A stretch of 64,000 nucleotides of DNA from Bacillota bacterium (lineage in GTDB: Bacteria > Bacillota > SHA-98 > UBA4971). The notes under the pieces are model-generated. The model made no database searches, was not told the origin of the DNA, and worked only from the letters and a program-made list of their open reading frames with translations. This document shows positions 28,825-38,494 of this stretch, one piece after another; position 1 is the first letter of the stretch; each line of letters begins with the position of its first letter. The stretch spans positions 1 to 64,000 of the forward strand of contig DUSX01000009.1 of NCBI GenBank assembly GCA_012842395.1. Direction: 5' to 3'. Made by a program: the position numbers and the translations under genes.

Positions 28825-29820
28825 TTTTCGTTTGCCCACGGTGAACGCCCCTGGGCTGGGGTGCGTTATGCAGGGTGCGTTAGCTGCCGTCCCATTGCCA
28901 GCACCTGCCGGGTTACCGGTATCATACTCGGGAACGGCCCCCACCCCCCGAGCGGGCCACGCTCCGCCGCAACCCGGTCCCTCAGGCCAGTGCCGGGCCT
29001 CTCACACGCCCCGTGCAACCACCGCCAACCCATCTCAATGACCGGAAGCATTCTTGCACATCCACTCAGAATGTGCGGCCCTTCACGCCCCTCTATGGAA
29101 ACACCAGCCATGTATAAGCGGTAGGCGGCACCCGAGTCCCTGTCGCGGGGGAGCCTGCGACGTCCACCCCGAGCGAGCGCCACGGCACAAGAGGATGCAG
29201 CGGCCTCTCAACCAGTCTTGAGTAAGAGACTAGCGCCGCGAACGCCTTGCCTGCTCGCCCGTTGAGTGGTTGCGGGAGGACATCACTGGCGAGACCGGCA
29301 GGACGCATGCGCCACGGTGCGGCGCGAGCCGAACCTTGCGCCGTGTGCCCGGCTGCTGCGGAGAGCGCCTGACCGCCGGCTGGGCCGCCGTCCGCCAGTA
29401 CTCAACTTGCTCGGGCAATTGCAGGCGGGGCAATCGCAGGCGACGCGTTAGCAGCTCGCGCAAGCACGGTCCGCGCTACGGCACCTCCCGCGTGAGCGTG
29501 ACGACTGTGTGACGAGGGCCATGCGACCAGCGCAGCACGGCAGCGTGCCGTGCCTCTCGGGAGCGGGTATTTCCCGGGAAATACTCATCGAGCGTCCCCC
29601 GGCGTGGTGGACGCATGGTGGAAGGCGATGCGTGCGAGGGTACGATTGGAGCGCCGTCGCGCGTCCCAGGAGAGGACGACCGCTCCGCATGCACGAGGCC
29701 GTCGGGGCAAGTCCTCGCGCGAGACGGGGCCGGGTCAGCCGCATCAAAGGAGGTTTCCCGGATCATAGCAGCTTGGAGCAGGAAAGCCCTCACTCCTGTC
29801 GAATGTAGAGAACCGGGTTG
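28825..29820. other. non-coding stretch carrying a Noc site
   Basis: Together with 27549-28808 this forms about 2.3 kb without a convincing gene: the open frames present lack ribosome sites and protein-like composition. Apart from repeats, parS (28809) and the Noc site (29568), I recognise nothing. Confidence 0.6.
29568..29583. promoter_or_regulatory. Noc-binding site (perfect palindrome)
   Basis: TATTTCCCGGGAAATA, a perfect 16-bp palindrome identical to the Bacillus Noc consensus (ATTTCCCGGGAAAT core). It lies 2.0 kb after the end of parB. Confidence 0.85.
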
Positions 29821-29835
29821 GGAGGAGGGGAACGT

Positions 29836-30348
29836 GTGGGAGTGTTCACTTTAGTCGAGGATCTGATTTCCGCCCACCTGGGGACGCTGACACTCGTCCT
29901 GGTCGTCCTTCTAGCGGCAGGTACCGTGGCGTTGGCAGTCCTGGACTGGCGGCTTGGACGGCTGTTGCGGAGATACCGGGCGCTCGTGCAGGGCTCCTCT
30001 GGGGAAAGCCTGGACGGCATAATAGAAGACTGCGTAAGGCGCACGAGGCAGCTCGAAGGGGACCTCGAGGAGCTGAGGAAGTTCGTAGAGGACATGCACC
30101 ATGCGTCGCGACGCCACTTGCAGGGACTGGGCATCGTGAGATTCAACGCCTTTCAAGACATCGGCGGGGATCAGAGCTTCGCGCTCGCCATGTTGGACGG
30201 TGCCGGGGACGGCGTCGTGCTGAGCAGCCTGTATGGACGGGACGAGTCACGCGTGTACGCGAAACCGGTGGAACGGGGCTCGTCAACCTATGCCCTAACC
30301 GCTGAGGAGCAAAAAGCCGTCGATGCAGCTCTGCGCGGCAAGCGTTAG
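29836..30348 (+). CDS. DUF4446-type membrane protein
   Basis: Start at GTG 29836, 5 nt after GGAGGAGGGG; 170 residues. One transmembrane segment at about residues 14-36, a coiled-coil-prone Arg/Glu segment, then the domain with LGIVRFNAFQDIGGDQSFALAMLD and GVVLSSLYGRDESRVYAKPV. This pattern matches DUF4446, a family often found near spo0J in Bacillota. Function unknown. Confidence 0.85.
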   Translation: MGVFTLVEDLISAHLGTLTLVLVVLLAAGTVALAVLDWRLGRLLRRYRALVQGSSGESLDGIIEDCVRRTRQLEGDLEELRKFVEDMHHASRRHLQGLGIVRFNAFQDIGGDQSFALAMLDGAGDGVVLSSLYGRDESRVYAKPVERGSSTYALTAEEQKAVDAALRGKR

Positions 30349-30822
30349 CGCCAACCTCACGCGCTGAAGGCGCTGTGAAGGCGGCCGCCCACGACGAACG
30401 CGCGCCTCGCCCCAACCGGCGAAATCCCGGCGCCGTGCGCGGCAAACTACCCGCCTACGCCCGTGACGCGGGGGGGGGCGGACGGCGGGCCGGGGCTGAG
30501 CCGGCTGCTGAGGTCCGGGCGGCGGAGGCGACGAGGCACATGGAGCGGGCGCGGGCCCGGAACGCCTCCGCAAAAATCCCGGCGCATTCTTCCCGTTCCA
30601 GGCAGGAAAACCGGCAGTGACGTCGAAGTTTAGACCTGCCTTTTGGGTCGCTCTGTGTTTTCTGGTGAATAGTACCTGCTCCATCATATTTCCGGCAGAT
30701 CTTCATATACTTCAATAGTGGACCAGCCTTTGTTTCGGACCGGGGCGCGTGCTTCCCGCGTGCTTCCCAAGACAACCGGTGGCAGAGTGACGGGCGCAAC
30801 TATCACCTGGAAGGGGAGAACC
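30349..30822. other. intergenic, nothing recognised; contains a run of nine G
   Basis: 474 bp between the DUF4446 gene and the M23 peptidase. The only notable item is a run of nine G at 30470-30478, a spot prone to replication or sequencing slippage. No promoter or RNA element is clear. Confidence 0.5.
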
Positions 30823-31842
30823 ATGATGTGGCGCAAGGTGCTCAGGCGCAAGCTCGCAAGACGTCGCCGCGGCGCGCTCACTATCATGGCCATACCTGCG
30901 ACAGACGGCACCATCCGAAGCATCAGCATCCCGCTCCTTCTCGTGTACATGGGTTCCGCGGTCGCCGTAGCGGTCATTGCCTTTCTCGTGCTCTCCTATT
31001 TCGGCATGACAGCGACGGTCGCGCGGTTTTACCACGACCAGGTCGCCAAGGATGCCCACATCGAGGAGCTGACCAAGAAGAACGCGGAGCTAGAGCAAAT
31101 CAACGCTGATAACAAGAAGCAACTTGAGACGTTCGCCAAGCGGACGGCTGAGCTCGAAAAGGAACTTGCGCGTCTCGACGCGCTGAGTAAGGAGATCACG
31201 AGCATAATAAAAGGTAAGAAGGTGTCGAGCACCGCGACCAGCACCACGACCTTGGCCAGCCGGGGAGACTACCAGCGCGGTGCAGCGCCGGGCGAGGACA
31301 GGGAGGTCGACCTTGAATCGGACCCAGCGGCTGGACTGGCCCAGCTCGCAGTCGAAACCGACTCGCGCCTTGCGGACCTCGCGCGCGCTGCGGATGACAT
31401 GGCCGCGGACCTCTCGTCGCTTCGCCGGTCCGCGGTATCATATAGAGAAAAGCTCGACCATACCCCTGACGGATGGCCTGCGAGGGGAAGGATCACTTCA
31501 AGCTTCGGGAGGCGGCGCCATCCGATCACCAGGAACGTCCAGCCCCATGACGGCGTCGACATCGCGGCGCCGGTAGGCACTCCCATCAGGGCGACCGCGG
31601 ACGGCACGGTCCGGTTCGCGGGGACGCAGTCAGGGTACGGCCTCATGGTCATAATAGAGCACGGGTATGGGTTCCAGACCGTGTACGCCCATAACTCACG
31701 GAACGTTGTCCGTGCGGGGCAGCGGGTAAAGCGGGGGCAGGTCATAGCGTATGTGGGAAGCACTGGCACCAGCACCGGCCCGCACGTCCACTATGAGGTA
31801 CGCGTCTCGGGCAAGCCTGCGAATCCGCGAAACTACATGTAG
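30823..31842 (+). CDS. membrane-anchored M23 peptidase (LytM domain)
   Basis: Cell-wall endopeptidase type. Start ATG 30823 after GGAAGGGGAG gives 339 residues. A very basic N-terminus is followed by a transmembrane helix (about residues 38-60), a long coiled coil (about 75-130, many Glu/Lys/Leu heptads), a Thr/Ser linker and the M23 domain (about 225-339). Zinc ligands are visible: HDGVDIAAP (first H and D) and HVHYEVR near the end. The C-terminus ends NPRNYM, typical of these enzymes. Bactofilin lies downstream, a pairing known from other bacteria where bactofilin localises an M23 enzyme. Confidence 0.92.
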   Translation: MMWRKVLRRKLARRRRGALTIMAIPATDGTIRSISIPLLLVYMGSAVAVAVIAFLVLSYFGMTATVARFYHDQVAKDAHIEELTKKNAELEQINADNKKQLETFAKRTAELEKELARLDALSKEITSIIKGKKVSSTATSTTTLASRGDYQRGAAPGEDREVDLESDPAAGLAQLAVETDSRLADLARAADDMAADLSSLRRSAVSYREKLDHTPDGWPARGRITSSFGRRRHPITRNVQPHDGVDIAAPVGTPIRATADGTVRFAGTQSGYGLMVIIEHGYGFQTVYAHNSRNVVRAGQRVKRGQVIAYVGSTGTSTGPHVHYEVRVSGKPANPRNYM

Positions 31843-32137
31843 CGTTCGGTTCCTATCGATGGAGCACACGGCCACAGCTCCGAGCCTCTCTTCAGGGGAT
31901 ATAACCTCTCCCGGCCTGTCAAAGGCACAGTGCAAGAGCGTAGATTCGCGAACGCCGGCCTCAGGGCACGGCTCCCCTGCCAGCGATGCCCGTCGGGATG
32001 TCCGTAGAGCCGCACGTTTGCGGAGGCGCAGGGCCGCTCCTATGGCGTACACGGAGGGGTTGGCCGGACGATGCGCCCCAGGGACCCTTCAGCATACGCG
32101 GTATCGATGATCCTTTCACAAAGGAGGCAGGACTGCC

Positions 32138-32578
32138 ATGTTTGGCAAGCGTCCCAGCGAGCCGGCCCAGCCACGCAAGGTCGACACCATTATCGGCAAG
32201 GAGACCCGAGTGACCGGGAGGGTGCAAGCGTCTGGCACCATACGCGTAGACGGTTCCATCGACGGCGAGATAGAAGCTGATGGCGACGTTGTCATCGGCG
32301 AGCCTGGACGGCTGGTCGCGTCGATACACGCGCGCAACGTCACCATAGCGGGTGAGGTCCAGGGTGACGTCCACGCCGAAGGAAGGCTGGAGCTCCTTCC
32401 CACGGGAAAGCTCTACGGCGATGTGAAGACCGCGATCCTCGCCATAGAGGACGGGGCCATCTTCAAAGGAGCATGCGAGATGATCGCAGCCGAACCACAG
32501 GGCAGGCTCCTGACAGGGAAGGTGTCCCCGCCCGCGCTCCCGGAGGGGACCGCAGAATCGGGGGATGCCGCGGAATGA
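32138..32578 (+). CDS. bactofilin (polymer-forming cytoskeletal protein)
   Basis: 146 residues from ATG 32138 after AAAGGAGG. The beta-helix repeat pattern is clear: IIGKETRVTGRVQASGTIRVDG, SIDGEIEADGDVVIGEPGRL, VTIAGEVQGDVHAEGRLELL. The N- and C-termini are short and Pro/Ala-rich. Bactofilins self-assemble into filaments and position cell-wall enzymes; the adjacent M23 peptidase is the likely partner. Its stop overlaps the start of the next gene (ATGA). The 295-bp gap before it shows no feature. Confidence 0.93.
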   Translation: MFGKRPSEPAQPRKVDTIIGKETRVTGRVQASGTIRVDGSIDGEIEADGDVVIGEPGRLVASIHARNVTIAGEVQGDVHAEGRLELLPTGKLYGDVKTAILAIEDGAIFKGACEMIAAEPQGRLLTGKVSPPALPEGTAESGDAAE

Positions 32579-33276
32579 TCTTCGAGGATCGCGCCCACGC
32601 AGGGCAACTCCTCGCCAGAGAGCTCGCGCGATACGCTGAGCCCGACGTTCTTGTGCTAGCGTTGCCCCGAGGCGGGGTCCCGGTGGGAGCCGAGATCGCG
32701 CGCGCGCTCAAGGCCGAACTCGATGTGGTGATCCCGCGCAAGATAGGCGCGCCCGGCGACCCCGAGCTCGCCATAGGTGCAGTCTCGGGAAACGGGGCTG
32801 TCATCCTGAACGAGGAGCTCGTTCGCGTCCTCGGGGTCCCCGAGGCATACATCCGCGAAGCGGCAGCGCGCGAGCGGGTGGAGATCCGGCGCAGGTCGCT
32901 GCTTTACCGAGGGAGGCAGCCCGCGCCACGCGTCAAGGGCAGGACGGTGATCGTGGTGGACGATGGCATAGCCACCGGCTACACCATGCTCGCTGCTCTG
33001 CGGGGCGTGAGACAGGAAGGGCCGGCGATGCTCGTGGCCGCTGTGCCCGTGGCACCTCCCGACTCCATTGCGAAGCTCGAGGCCGAAGCGGATGAAGTCG
33101 TGGCGCTGTCCACACCATCTCACTTCTTTGCTGTGGGCCAATTCTACCAGGACTTCTCGCAAGTGACCGACGAAGAGGTCCAAGCCATCCTTGCCGAGGC
33201 GCGCGTCCCCGTCCGCCCGCCGGGCCCCGCTGACGACAGCTCTCCTAACGACGGCCCTCTGAGACGGCCCGAATAG
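32575..33276 (+). CDS. phosphoribosyltransferase-domain protein
   Basis: 233 residues from ATG 32575. The type I PRTase signature VIVVDDGIATGYTM is at about residues 125-138, and the family N-terminal pattern DRAHAGQLLARELARY with LALPRGGVPVGAEIA is present. Such proteins are common in bacteria but the substrate is not known. The C-terminal 25 residues are Pro/Asp-rich. It is translationally coupled to bactofilin. Confidence 0.88.
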   Translation: MIFEDRAHAGQLLARELARYAEPDVLVLALPRGGVPVGAEIARALKAELDVVIPRKIGAPGDPELAIGAVSGNGAVILNEELVRVLGVPEAYIREAAARERVEIRRRSLLYRGRQPAPRVKGRTVIVVDDGIATGYTMLAALRGVRQEGPAMLVAAVPVAPPDSIAKLEAEADEVVALSTPSHFFAVGQFYQDFSQVTDEEVQAILAEARVPVRPPGPADDSSPNDGPLRRPE

Positions 33277-33405
33277 CCCTCGAAGGAGCGGGGGATGATA
33301 AAGAGCGGCGCGCTAGCAGCGGCCCGCCCTCCCCAGACGGAGGAGGTGTGCCGATCAAACTTGAATGCTCCCGCGCGCTCATTCGTCACCCGAGGTGAAC
33401 CCGGA

Positions 33406-33651
33406 ATGAAAGGGATCATAGCGGTTTCCGACAGTCTGTCCGATTATCGAGACATGCTCGAGGAAGAGGGCTACGAGGTGGTAAGCCTCGAAGAAGGCCT
33501 CGACATCGCCGACGCAGTGCTGATCTCCGGGATGGACCGAGACCACTCAGGCATCTCAGCCATCGACACGGAGGTACCCGTGCTCGACGTAACCGGGAGA
33601 CGGCCGGATGAAGTGCTAAGAACGCTCGAAGAGCGCCTAGAGCTTCTGTGA
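33406..33651 (+). CDS. UPF0180-like small protein (YkuS type)
   Basis: 81 residues from ATG 33406. The pattern IIAVSDSLSDYRDMLEEEGYEVVSL, then DAVLISGMDRDHSGI and VPVLDVTGRRPDEVLRTLEERL, fits the UPF0180/YkuS family of spore-formers. Function unknown. Short tandem GAGGTA units follow the stop (33659-33677). Confidence 0.75.
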   Translation: MKGIIAVSDSLSDYRDMLEEEGYEVVSLEEGLDIADAVLISGMDRDHSGISAIDTEVPVLDVTGRRPDEVLRTLEERLELL

Positions 33652-33717
33652 GCGACGAGAGGTAGAGGTAGAGGTAGCCAGCAGCGCTCGCCGCCTCGTC
33701 CTCTCCGGCTCGTCGGC

Positions 33718-34353
33718 TCATGTAGGCGAGTCCCATCTGGTCGCGGCGACGCGCTGCGCCATCTCGAGAGCGGGGGACACCCCCAGGAGCTCGCGCGCGG
33801 CGGACGCGAGCGCGCATCCGATAACCTCAGCCATCCTCATCACCAGATGGAGTCTGGTGTTTTGCAGGACCATGTATTCCATGTACCCTCCGACGTTCAC
33901 GATCCCCGTGATGTGAGCATGCCCCACCTGTGGCAGAGTCTTGCTGACGCCCGTGCCAGGCCTGAGAGGCCCTCTAGTGGCGGTGATGGTCCCCACGCTC
34001 TCAAGCCTGCCCAGACACGCGTCCACCGCAACAATGTAAGGGTTTGCGAACGCCGCAAGTGCCCTGTTAATAGACTCCTGAAGATTCGCGGCGTGAACTG
34101 GGCTGTCTAGCGTGCCCCAGACGCGGGAGCTATCGATCCCGAGGCTCACGAGGCGCGTGCCTGTGAGGGGCCCGAGCGAGTCGCCGGTCGACCGGTCGGT
34201 GCCGATGCAAAAGAAGAGAAGGGGTCTACGCGCCGGGTCCGGCACGTCCCGCAAGAAGATCGATCGAAGCGACTCCGCGAGCACGGCTGGCGCGTCGGGA
34301 TCGTCCACATGAGCGCGGCATACAGGCTCTCTGTTGCCTCCGAAAAAGCCCAA
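33718..34353 (-). CDS. yyaC: YyaC-type sporulation protein (DUF1256)
   Basis: Start chosen at TTG 34353, which has GGGAGGG 7 nt upstream, giving 211 residues; GTG 34413 is in frame but lacks a ribosome site. The family core is plain: LLFFCIGTDRSTGDSLGPLTGT, then WGTLDSPVHAANLQESI and IVAVDACLG. YyaC is a germination-protease-like spore protein of Bacillus, so this gene is good evidence for a spore-former. It is the only minus-strand gene between 16 and 52 kb. Confidence 0.9.
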   Translation of the reverse strand: MGFFGGNREPVCRAHVDDPDAPAVLAESLRSIFLRDVPDPARRPLLFFCIGTDRSTGDSLGPLTGTRLVSLGIDSSRVWGTLDSPVHAANLQESINRALAAFANPYIVAVDACLGRLESVGTITATRGPLRPGTGVSKTLPQVGHAHITGIVNVGGYMEYMVLQNTRLHLVMRMAEVIGCALASAARELLGVSPALEMAQRVAATRWDSPT

Positions 34354-34907
34354 AGGGGCGCCCTCCCTAAAGAAATGATGGCCCTGACGTGCACACCCTG
34401 GACGGAACGTCACTTGCAGTATATGAACCGCGACTCACAGGTATTCCTGTCCATGCCAGCCTTCTAGCGGGAAGCGAACCGACGGCGCACCCTCACTAAC
34501 CGCCGGCTGCGCCGCCCGCCTGCGCCTAACGGGCGCGGCGCCCGGACGCGCTCTACTCTGCAGACACCCTGGGCCCTCAGCCCTCGCCCCATCCAGAGGC
34601 ATCCCACGTGACCGAAAGGCACCGCACCAACGGCCGCAGGGGGAGGGCCCGGAGACCGGGGTCTCCGCCGTCGTGGTGCGTCTTGCCTCCGACGGGTGCC
34701 GTGAACGACCCGGACCGCAACGCGCCGGCTATGGTGCTGTACAGGCAGCCAGGCTGAATATAAATCCCGATGTAGGCCGGTCGCTGCCCCGGGCCGCGCC
34801 AGTCCAAGCTCTCGTCTCAACGCCCGTTTCAGCGAACGTCGCGGCGAGCTCGGAACGTTGCACCGGGCCCGGGGCGACAAGGCGACGCCGGCCGCGGAGG
34901 TGACGAG
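34354..34907. other. intergenic, nothing recognised
   Basis: About 550 bp between divergent yyaC and the YkvI-type gene. Open frames here are very Arg-rich and unsupported. I see no promoter of good quality, repeat or RNA motif. Confidence 0.5.
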
Positions 34908-36008
34908 GTGAGACCTACCTCCAACCGCACCGTTCCCGCCATGAACGTCAGACTCGCCGCCACGTACCTCGGCACCGTGGTCGGCGCGGGCTTCGCTTCA
35001 GGTCAGGAACACCTGCACTTCTTCGCCAGGTTCTCGCGGGGGGGAGACCTCGGGGTGGCACTTTCCGGCCTTCTGTTCATCACCCTGGGGGTGATGCTTG
35101 CCGACCTTGCCTCAAGGCATGCCACGTCCTCGGCTGAGGATCTCCTGGAGCTCCTCGGCGGTCCGGTGGCCGCGCGTGCGATGGATGCGGTTCTCACGGT
35201 GTTCACGTTCTGCTCGCTCTGTGTCATGATGGCGGGGAGCGCCGCGCTCTTCAAAGAGCACGCGTATCTCCCCTCAAGCCTGGGGATGAGCCTCACGGCG
35301 CTGGTCACGGTGGCTGCGGTCGTCAAAGGGGTCGAAGGGCTTCTCTCTCTGAACACCGTGATCGCCCCTGTTCTGCTGGGTGCTCCCGTGACGGTCGCAT
35401 CTCTCTCGCTGATACGAGCGATAGCGCGCTCATCACCGTGCCCGGGCCCGCCCTGGCCCGAAGGTGCAAGCGGGAATGCGTTCATTCCAGCGTGGCCGGT
35501 AGCGAGCGTCCTGTACGTCTCATACAACCTCATCCTTGTCGTGGCAGCGTTCGCGTCCATGGGAAGGGATCTGGACGACCCGAGGGCCGCGCGACGCGGT
35601 GCCGCCCTCGGGGGAGTTGCGCTTCTCGTGTTCATGGCGGCGATTCACATCTCGCTCGAGCTTCACGGACCCGCCATCTGGCGCGCAGAAGTGCCGATGC
35701 TCCTAGCGGCCTCGCGCTTCGGCTTGGGCCTCCGTGTGGTGTACTTCGCAGCCCTCTGGGTGGCAATGGTCACGACAGCCGCAGCGGCATGCTTTGCGTT
35801 CTGCCGGAGGCTCGGGAGACGCAACAGATCGGTGGAGCGCGCGCTCGCCGTGTCGACCGTGCTCGCCTCCGCTCTGCTTGCGCAGGTCGGGTTCGGAGAC
35901 CTGGTGAGCCGGGTATATCCGGTCTTCGGCTACCTCGGCCTCCCTCTTGTGCTCGGCCTAGTGCGAGCTTGGCTCAGGAGCCGGTTCGCGTTGATTTTCC
36001 TTACGTGA
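34908..36008 (+). CDS. YkvI-type membrane protein
   Basis: 366 residues from GTG 34908, 5 nt after GGAGGTGA. About ten hydrophobic segments. The N-terminal pattern YLGTVVGAGFASGQEHLHFF is characteristic of the YkvI family, related to the amino-acid/SSS-type transporter fold, found mostly in Bacillota. The GAGFASGQE motif is at residues about 25-33. Substrate unknown. Confidence 0.87.
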   Translation: MRPTSNRTVPAMNVRLAATYLGTVVGAGFASGQEHLHFFARFSRGGDLGVALSGLLFITLGVMLADLASRHATSSAEDLLELLGGPVAARAMDAVLTVFTFCSLCVMMAGSAALFKEHAYLPSSLGMSLTALVTVAAVVKGVEGLLSLNTVIAPVLLGAPVTVASLSLIRAIARSSPCPGPPWPEGASGNAFIPAWPVASVLYVSYNLILVVAAFASMGRDLDDPRAARRGAALGGVALLVFMAAIHISLELHGPAIWRAEVPMLLAASRFGLGLRVVYFAALWVAMVTTAAAACFAFCRRLGRRNRSVERALAVSTVLASALLAQVGFGDLVSRVYPVFGYLGLPLVLGLVRAWLRSRFALIFLT

Positions 36009-36220
36009 CCGAGCACGCCGACTTGCGGAGCGTGCGCGCTAGGTCGCGGACGAGGCGCGTCGTGGGGGCGTGCCGGCCTCGCAGGGGAGCGCGGGCGACC
36101 GCAGGCGGGGCCCTTTCTGGTGCGATGTGCCACTAACCCAGTGAGATGTCCTAGACGTCGTGGCGCACAGCTTCCGCACAGCTTCGCCCGTCGCGCGCCG
36201 GGCGAGGCAAGACACGGGGC

Positions 36221-36250
36221 AAGACACCACGTTGACTCTTGATATATAAT
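36221..36250 (+). promoter_or_regulatory. candidate promoter of the TPR gene
   Basis: Perfect TATAAT at 36245-36250, with AAGACA 18 bp upstream (36221-36226). The -10 is good; the -35 has two mismatches. Confidence 0.5.
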
Positions 36251-36283
36251 TGCGGTGAGGGATGGGTGCGGACGCTACGGAGT

Positions 36284-36907
36284 ATGGAGGCGGTGTGCTT
36301 GAGATTCGCTCCTTGGAAACCCGTGCCGGCCAAACCTCATACCGAGTCGAACGATCACCCGCACGCGGGGACGGACGCCACGACCCAACGGGCGGATGCA
36401 GCGCAGCGGCTGAAGGACGCCTGCGACCTCCTGCGTCTCGGCAAACTCGACGAGGCGCAGGCAGTGCTCGAAGCGGCCGTAGGCCTGGACCCGGAGAACG
36501 CGGAAGCCCACAACAAACTGGGAGTCGTGCTGGCGCGCAAGGGGCGGCTCGACGAGGCCGAGACCAGCTTTGAAAGGGCCCTCGCGCTCAACCCGCGGCA
36601 CGCCGCAGCCATGAGCAACCTCGGCAACATATACAAAGAAAAGAACATGCTTGACAGGGCCATACAGTGCTATAATATGGCGTTGTCGATCGATCCCGAC
36701 CACGCCACGGCCCATCACAACCTTGGCGTGGTGTACCGACAAATGGGAATGATCGACCGTGCAGTCGGCCATTTCAAGCAGGCACACAGGCTTCAGGTGC
36801 GCGGTTTCGTCGGAGAAGGCCGGACGGGGGTCATGGGTGGCCGGTACCTCTGGTTACTTGTTGTTGCGGCCTTCATCCTGGTTTACGTCCTTGGGTTCAG
36901 GAAGTGA
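36284..36907 (+). CDS. TPR-repeat protein with C-terminal membrane anchor
   Basis: About 207 residues; the start is uncertain (ATG 36284, or TTG 36299 which has GGAGG upstream). Three to four tetratricopeptide repeats are visible: AHNKLGVVLARKGRLDEAETSFERAL, AMSNLGNIYKEKNMLDRAIQCYNMAL and AHHNLGVVYRQMGMIDRAV, each ending LNP/IDPDH. A hydrophobic segment (YLWLLVVAAFILVYVLGF) at the extreme C-terminus suggests a tail anchor. Probably a scaffold for protein interactions; the partner is unknown. Confidence 0.8.
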   Translation: MEAVCLRFAPWKPVPAKPHTESNDHPHAGTDATTQRADAAQRLKDACDLLRLGKLDEAQAVLEAAVGLDPENAEAHNKLGVVLARKGRLDEAETSFERALALNPRHAAAMSNLGNIYKEKNMLDRAIQCYNMALSIDPDHATAHHNLGVVYRQMGMIDRAVGHFKQAHRLQVRGFVGEGRTGVMGGRYLWLLVVAAFILVYVLGFRK

Positions 36908-36965
36908 GGCGCGTTTCCGGGATGTCCCTCCAAGCGTGGAAGAGGGCCGGACGCGGGGTGATGGT

Positions 36966-38417
36966 GTGAACTTCCTCCTTACGTGGGTCTTGGCGATACA
37001 GACTCCAAATCAGAGTGCCCGCAAGCCGGCGAGCACTGCCATGACGGCGGCGATGGCCATCGCCGTTGCGGTGCTGGTTTTGGCGGGCGGTGCGGCCCAT
37101 GCCGCTGCCCCGCAAGCGCCCCGCATCATCGACGGGGTGCGGGTGGCCGACATTGCCCTCGGCGGCCTTACGCCCGAGGAGGCCAGCCGCGTGTTGGAGC
37201 GGTTCGCATCCGAGGTGGTTGCGGCCCCTATCACCCTTGTGTGGGAGAACCAGTCGTGGCAGCTCAACCCCGTCGACATAGGCGTGGAAGCACACGTATC
37301 GGCTACCGTGGAGCAGGCCATGGCCGTGGGACGAACTGGGCCGTGGCTCGCAAGGTGGCGGGAGAGGCGCGCCGTAGCTGCGCACGGCCGTGACGTGCCG
37401 CTCATCATCACGGTAAACGAGGACCTCTTCAGAGACGTCGTGTTCGAGCTTGCGGCGGAGATCGACAGGCCGGCGGAAAACGCGGGCTTCACCATCGCTC
37501 CGGACGACACGGTGAGCCTCCGGCCCTCGGCCAACGGCAGGCGCCTCGACGTAAGCAGCCTGGGCGCGGCGATCAAGGCGGTCCTTCCCCAGCGCACAGG
37601 GAGGATTGTGCGGCTGAGCGTGGAGCCGGTCGTTCCCCAGGTGACCACGGAACAGCTGCAGGCGATGAACATCAAAAGGTGTATAGGCGCCTACACCACG
37701 AAGTTCAACCCGGCGGACGAGGCGAGGGTCCACAACATCCGCGCCGCTGCGGACGCCATCAACGGCGTCCTGGTGGCGCCGGGCGAGGTATTCTCGTTCA
37801 ACACTGTGGTTGGCCCGCGCAGCAAGGAAGCGGGCTACCTCGAGGCACCAGTCGTGGTCGAGGACGAGCTCGTTCCGGGTGTGGGCGGGGGCATATGCCA
37901 GGTCTCGACGACCCTCTACAACGCCGTGCTCCTCGCTGGCCTGGATATCGTGGCACGGGCGAATCATTCGGTGGCACCGGCGTACGTGCCGGTAGGCCGC
38001 GACGCCACAGTGGCTTACGACTACATCGACCTCCGGTTCAGGAACGACGGTTCCAGCCATGTGATGCTGGCCTCGCAAGTCGGCAAGGACTCCGTCACCG
38101 TCAAGGTGTATGGGAATGCGCCGTCCGACCGGAAAGTGATCATCGAAACGGAGATCGAGGAGAGGATTCCCCCGGGCGTGGTCAGGCGCGAGGATATGTC
38201 CCTCGCTGCGGGCCAGGAAGTGATCGAGGATGAGGGGACCTGGGGCTACGTCGTTAGTGTCTACCGCATAATCAAGGTAAACGGCGTGGAGACGAGCAGA
38301 GAGCTTCTGTCACGCGACCGATACCGGCCGAGAGCAAGGCGGATTCTGGTCGGCGTAGGGGCGCCCCGGGCGCCAGACACGGAGGCTTCGGCCACCGGCC
38401 GTCAACCGAACCACTGA
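36966..38417 (+). CDS. exported VanW-family protein (YoaR type)
   Basis: From GTG 36966, 483 residues; a later ATG at 37041 would start just at the signal peptide. Signal peptide MTAAMAIAVAVLVLAGG-AHA at about residues 22-48. Next a peptidoglycan-binding-4-like region (VRVADIALGGLTPEEASRVLE), then the VanW domain (NIRAAADAINGVLVAPGEVFSFN, GGGICQVSTTLYNAVLLAGL, NHSVAPAYVPVGRDATV), then a G5-like end (ETEIEERIPPGVV). Exported and probably cell-wall associated; the biochemical role of VanW is not known. Confidence 0.88.
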   Translation: MNFLLTWVLAIQTPNQSARKPASTAMTAAMAIAVAVLVLAGGAAHAAAPQAPRIIDGVRVADIALGGLTPEEASRVLERFASEVVAAPITLVWENQSWQLNPVDIGVEAHVSATVEQAMAVGRTGPWLARWRERRAVAAHGRDVPLIITVNEDLFRDVVFELAAEIDRPAENAGFTIAPDDTVSLRPSANGRRLDVSSLGAAIKAVLPQRTGRIVRLSVEPVVPQVTTEQLQAMNIKRCIGAYTTKFNPADEARVHNIRAAADAINGVLVAPGEVFSFNTVVGPRSKEAGYLEAPVVVEDELVPGVGGGICQVSTTLYNAVLLAGLDIVARANHSVAPAYVPVGRDATVAYDYIDLRFRNDGSSHVMLASQVGKDSVTVKVYGNAPSDRKVIIETEIEERIPPGVVRREDMSLAAGQEVIEDEGTWGYVVSVYRIIKVNGVETSRELLSRDRYRPRARRILVGVGAPRAPDTEASATGRQPNH

Positions 38418-38494
38418 ACCCGCATAGGTCCGGTGCGTGCGCGCCCGGCCCACTGCGGGTGAGGCCGGCGCTCCGGTGGTCTGGAGGTGGGAAC

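Noticed and set aside
33659-33677. Tandem GAGGTA units after the UPF0180-like gene
   Set aside because: Only about three units; too short to call a functional repeat.
36897-38078. 393-residue antisense open frame across the VanW gene
   Set aside because: The VanW frame has a signal peptide and conserved motifs; the antisense product is His/Arg-rich without domains.
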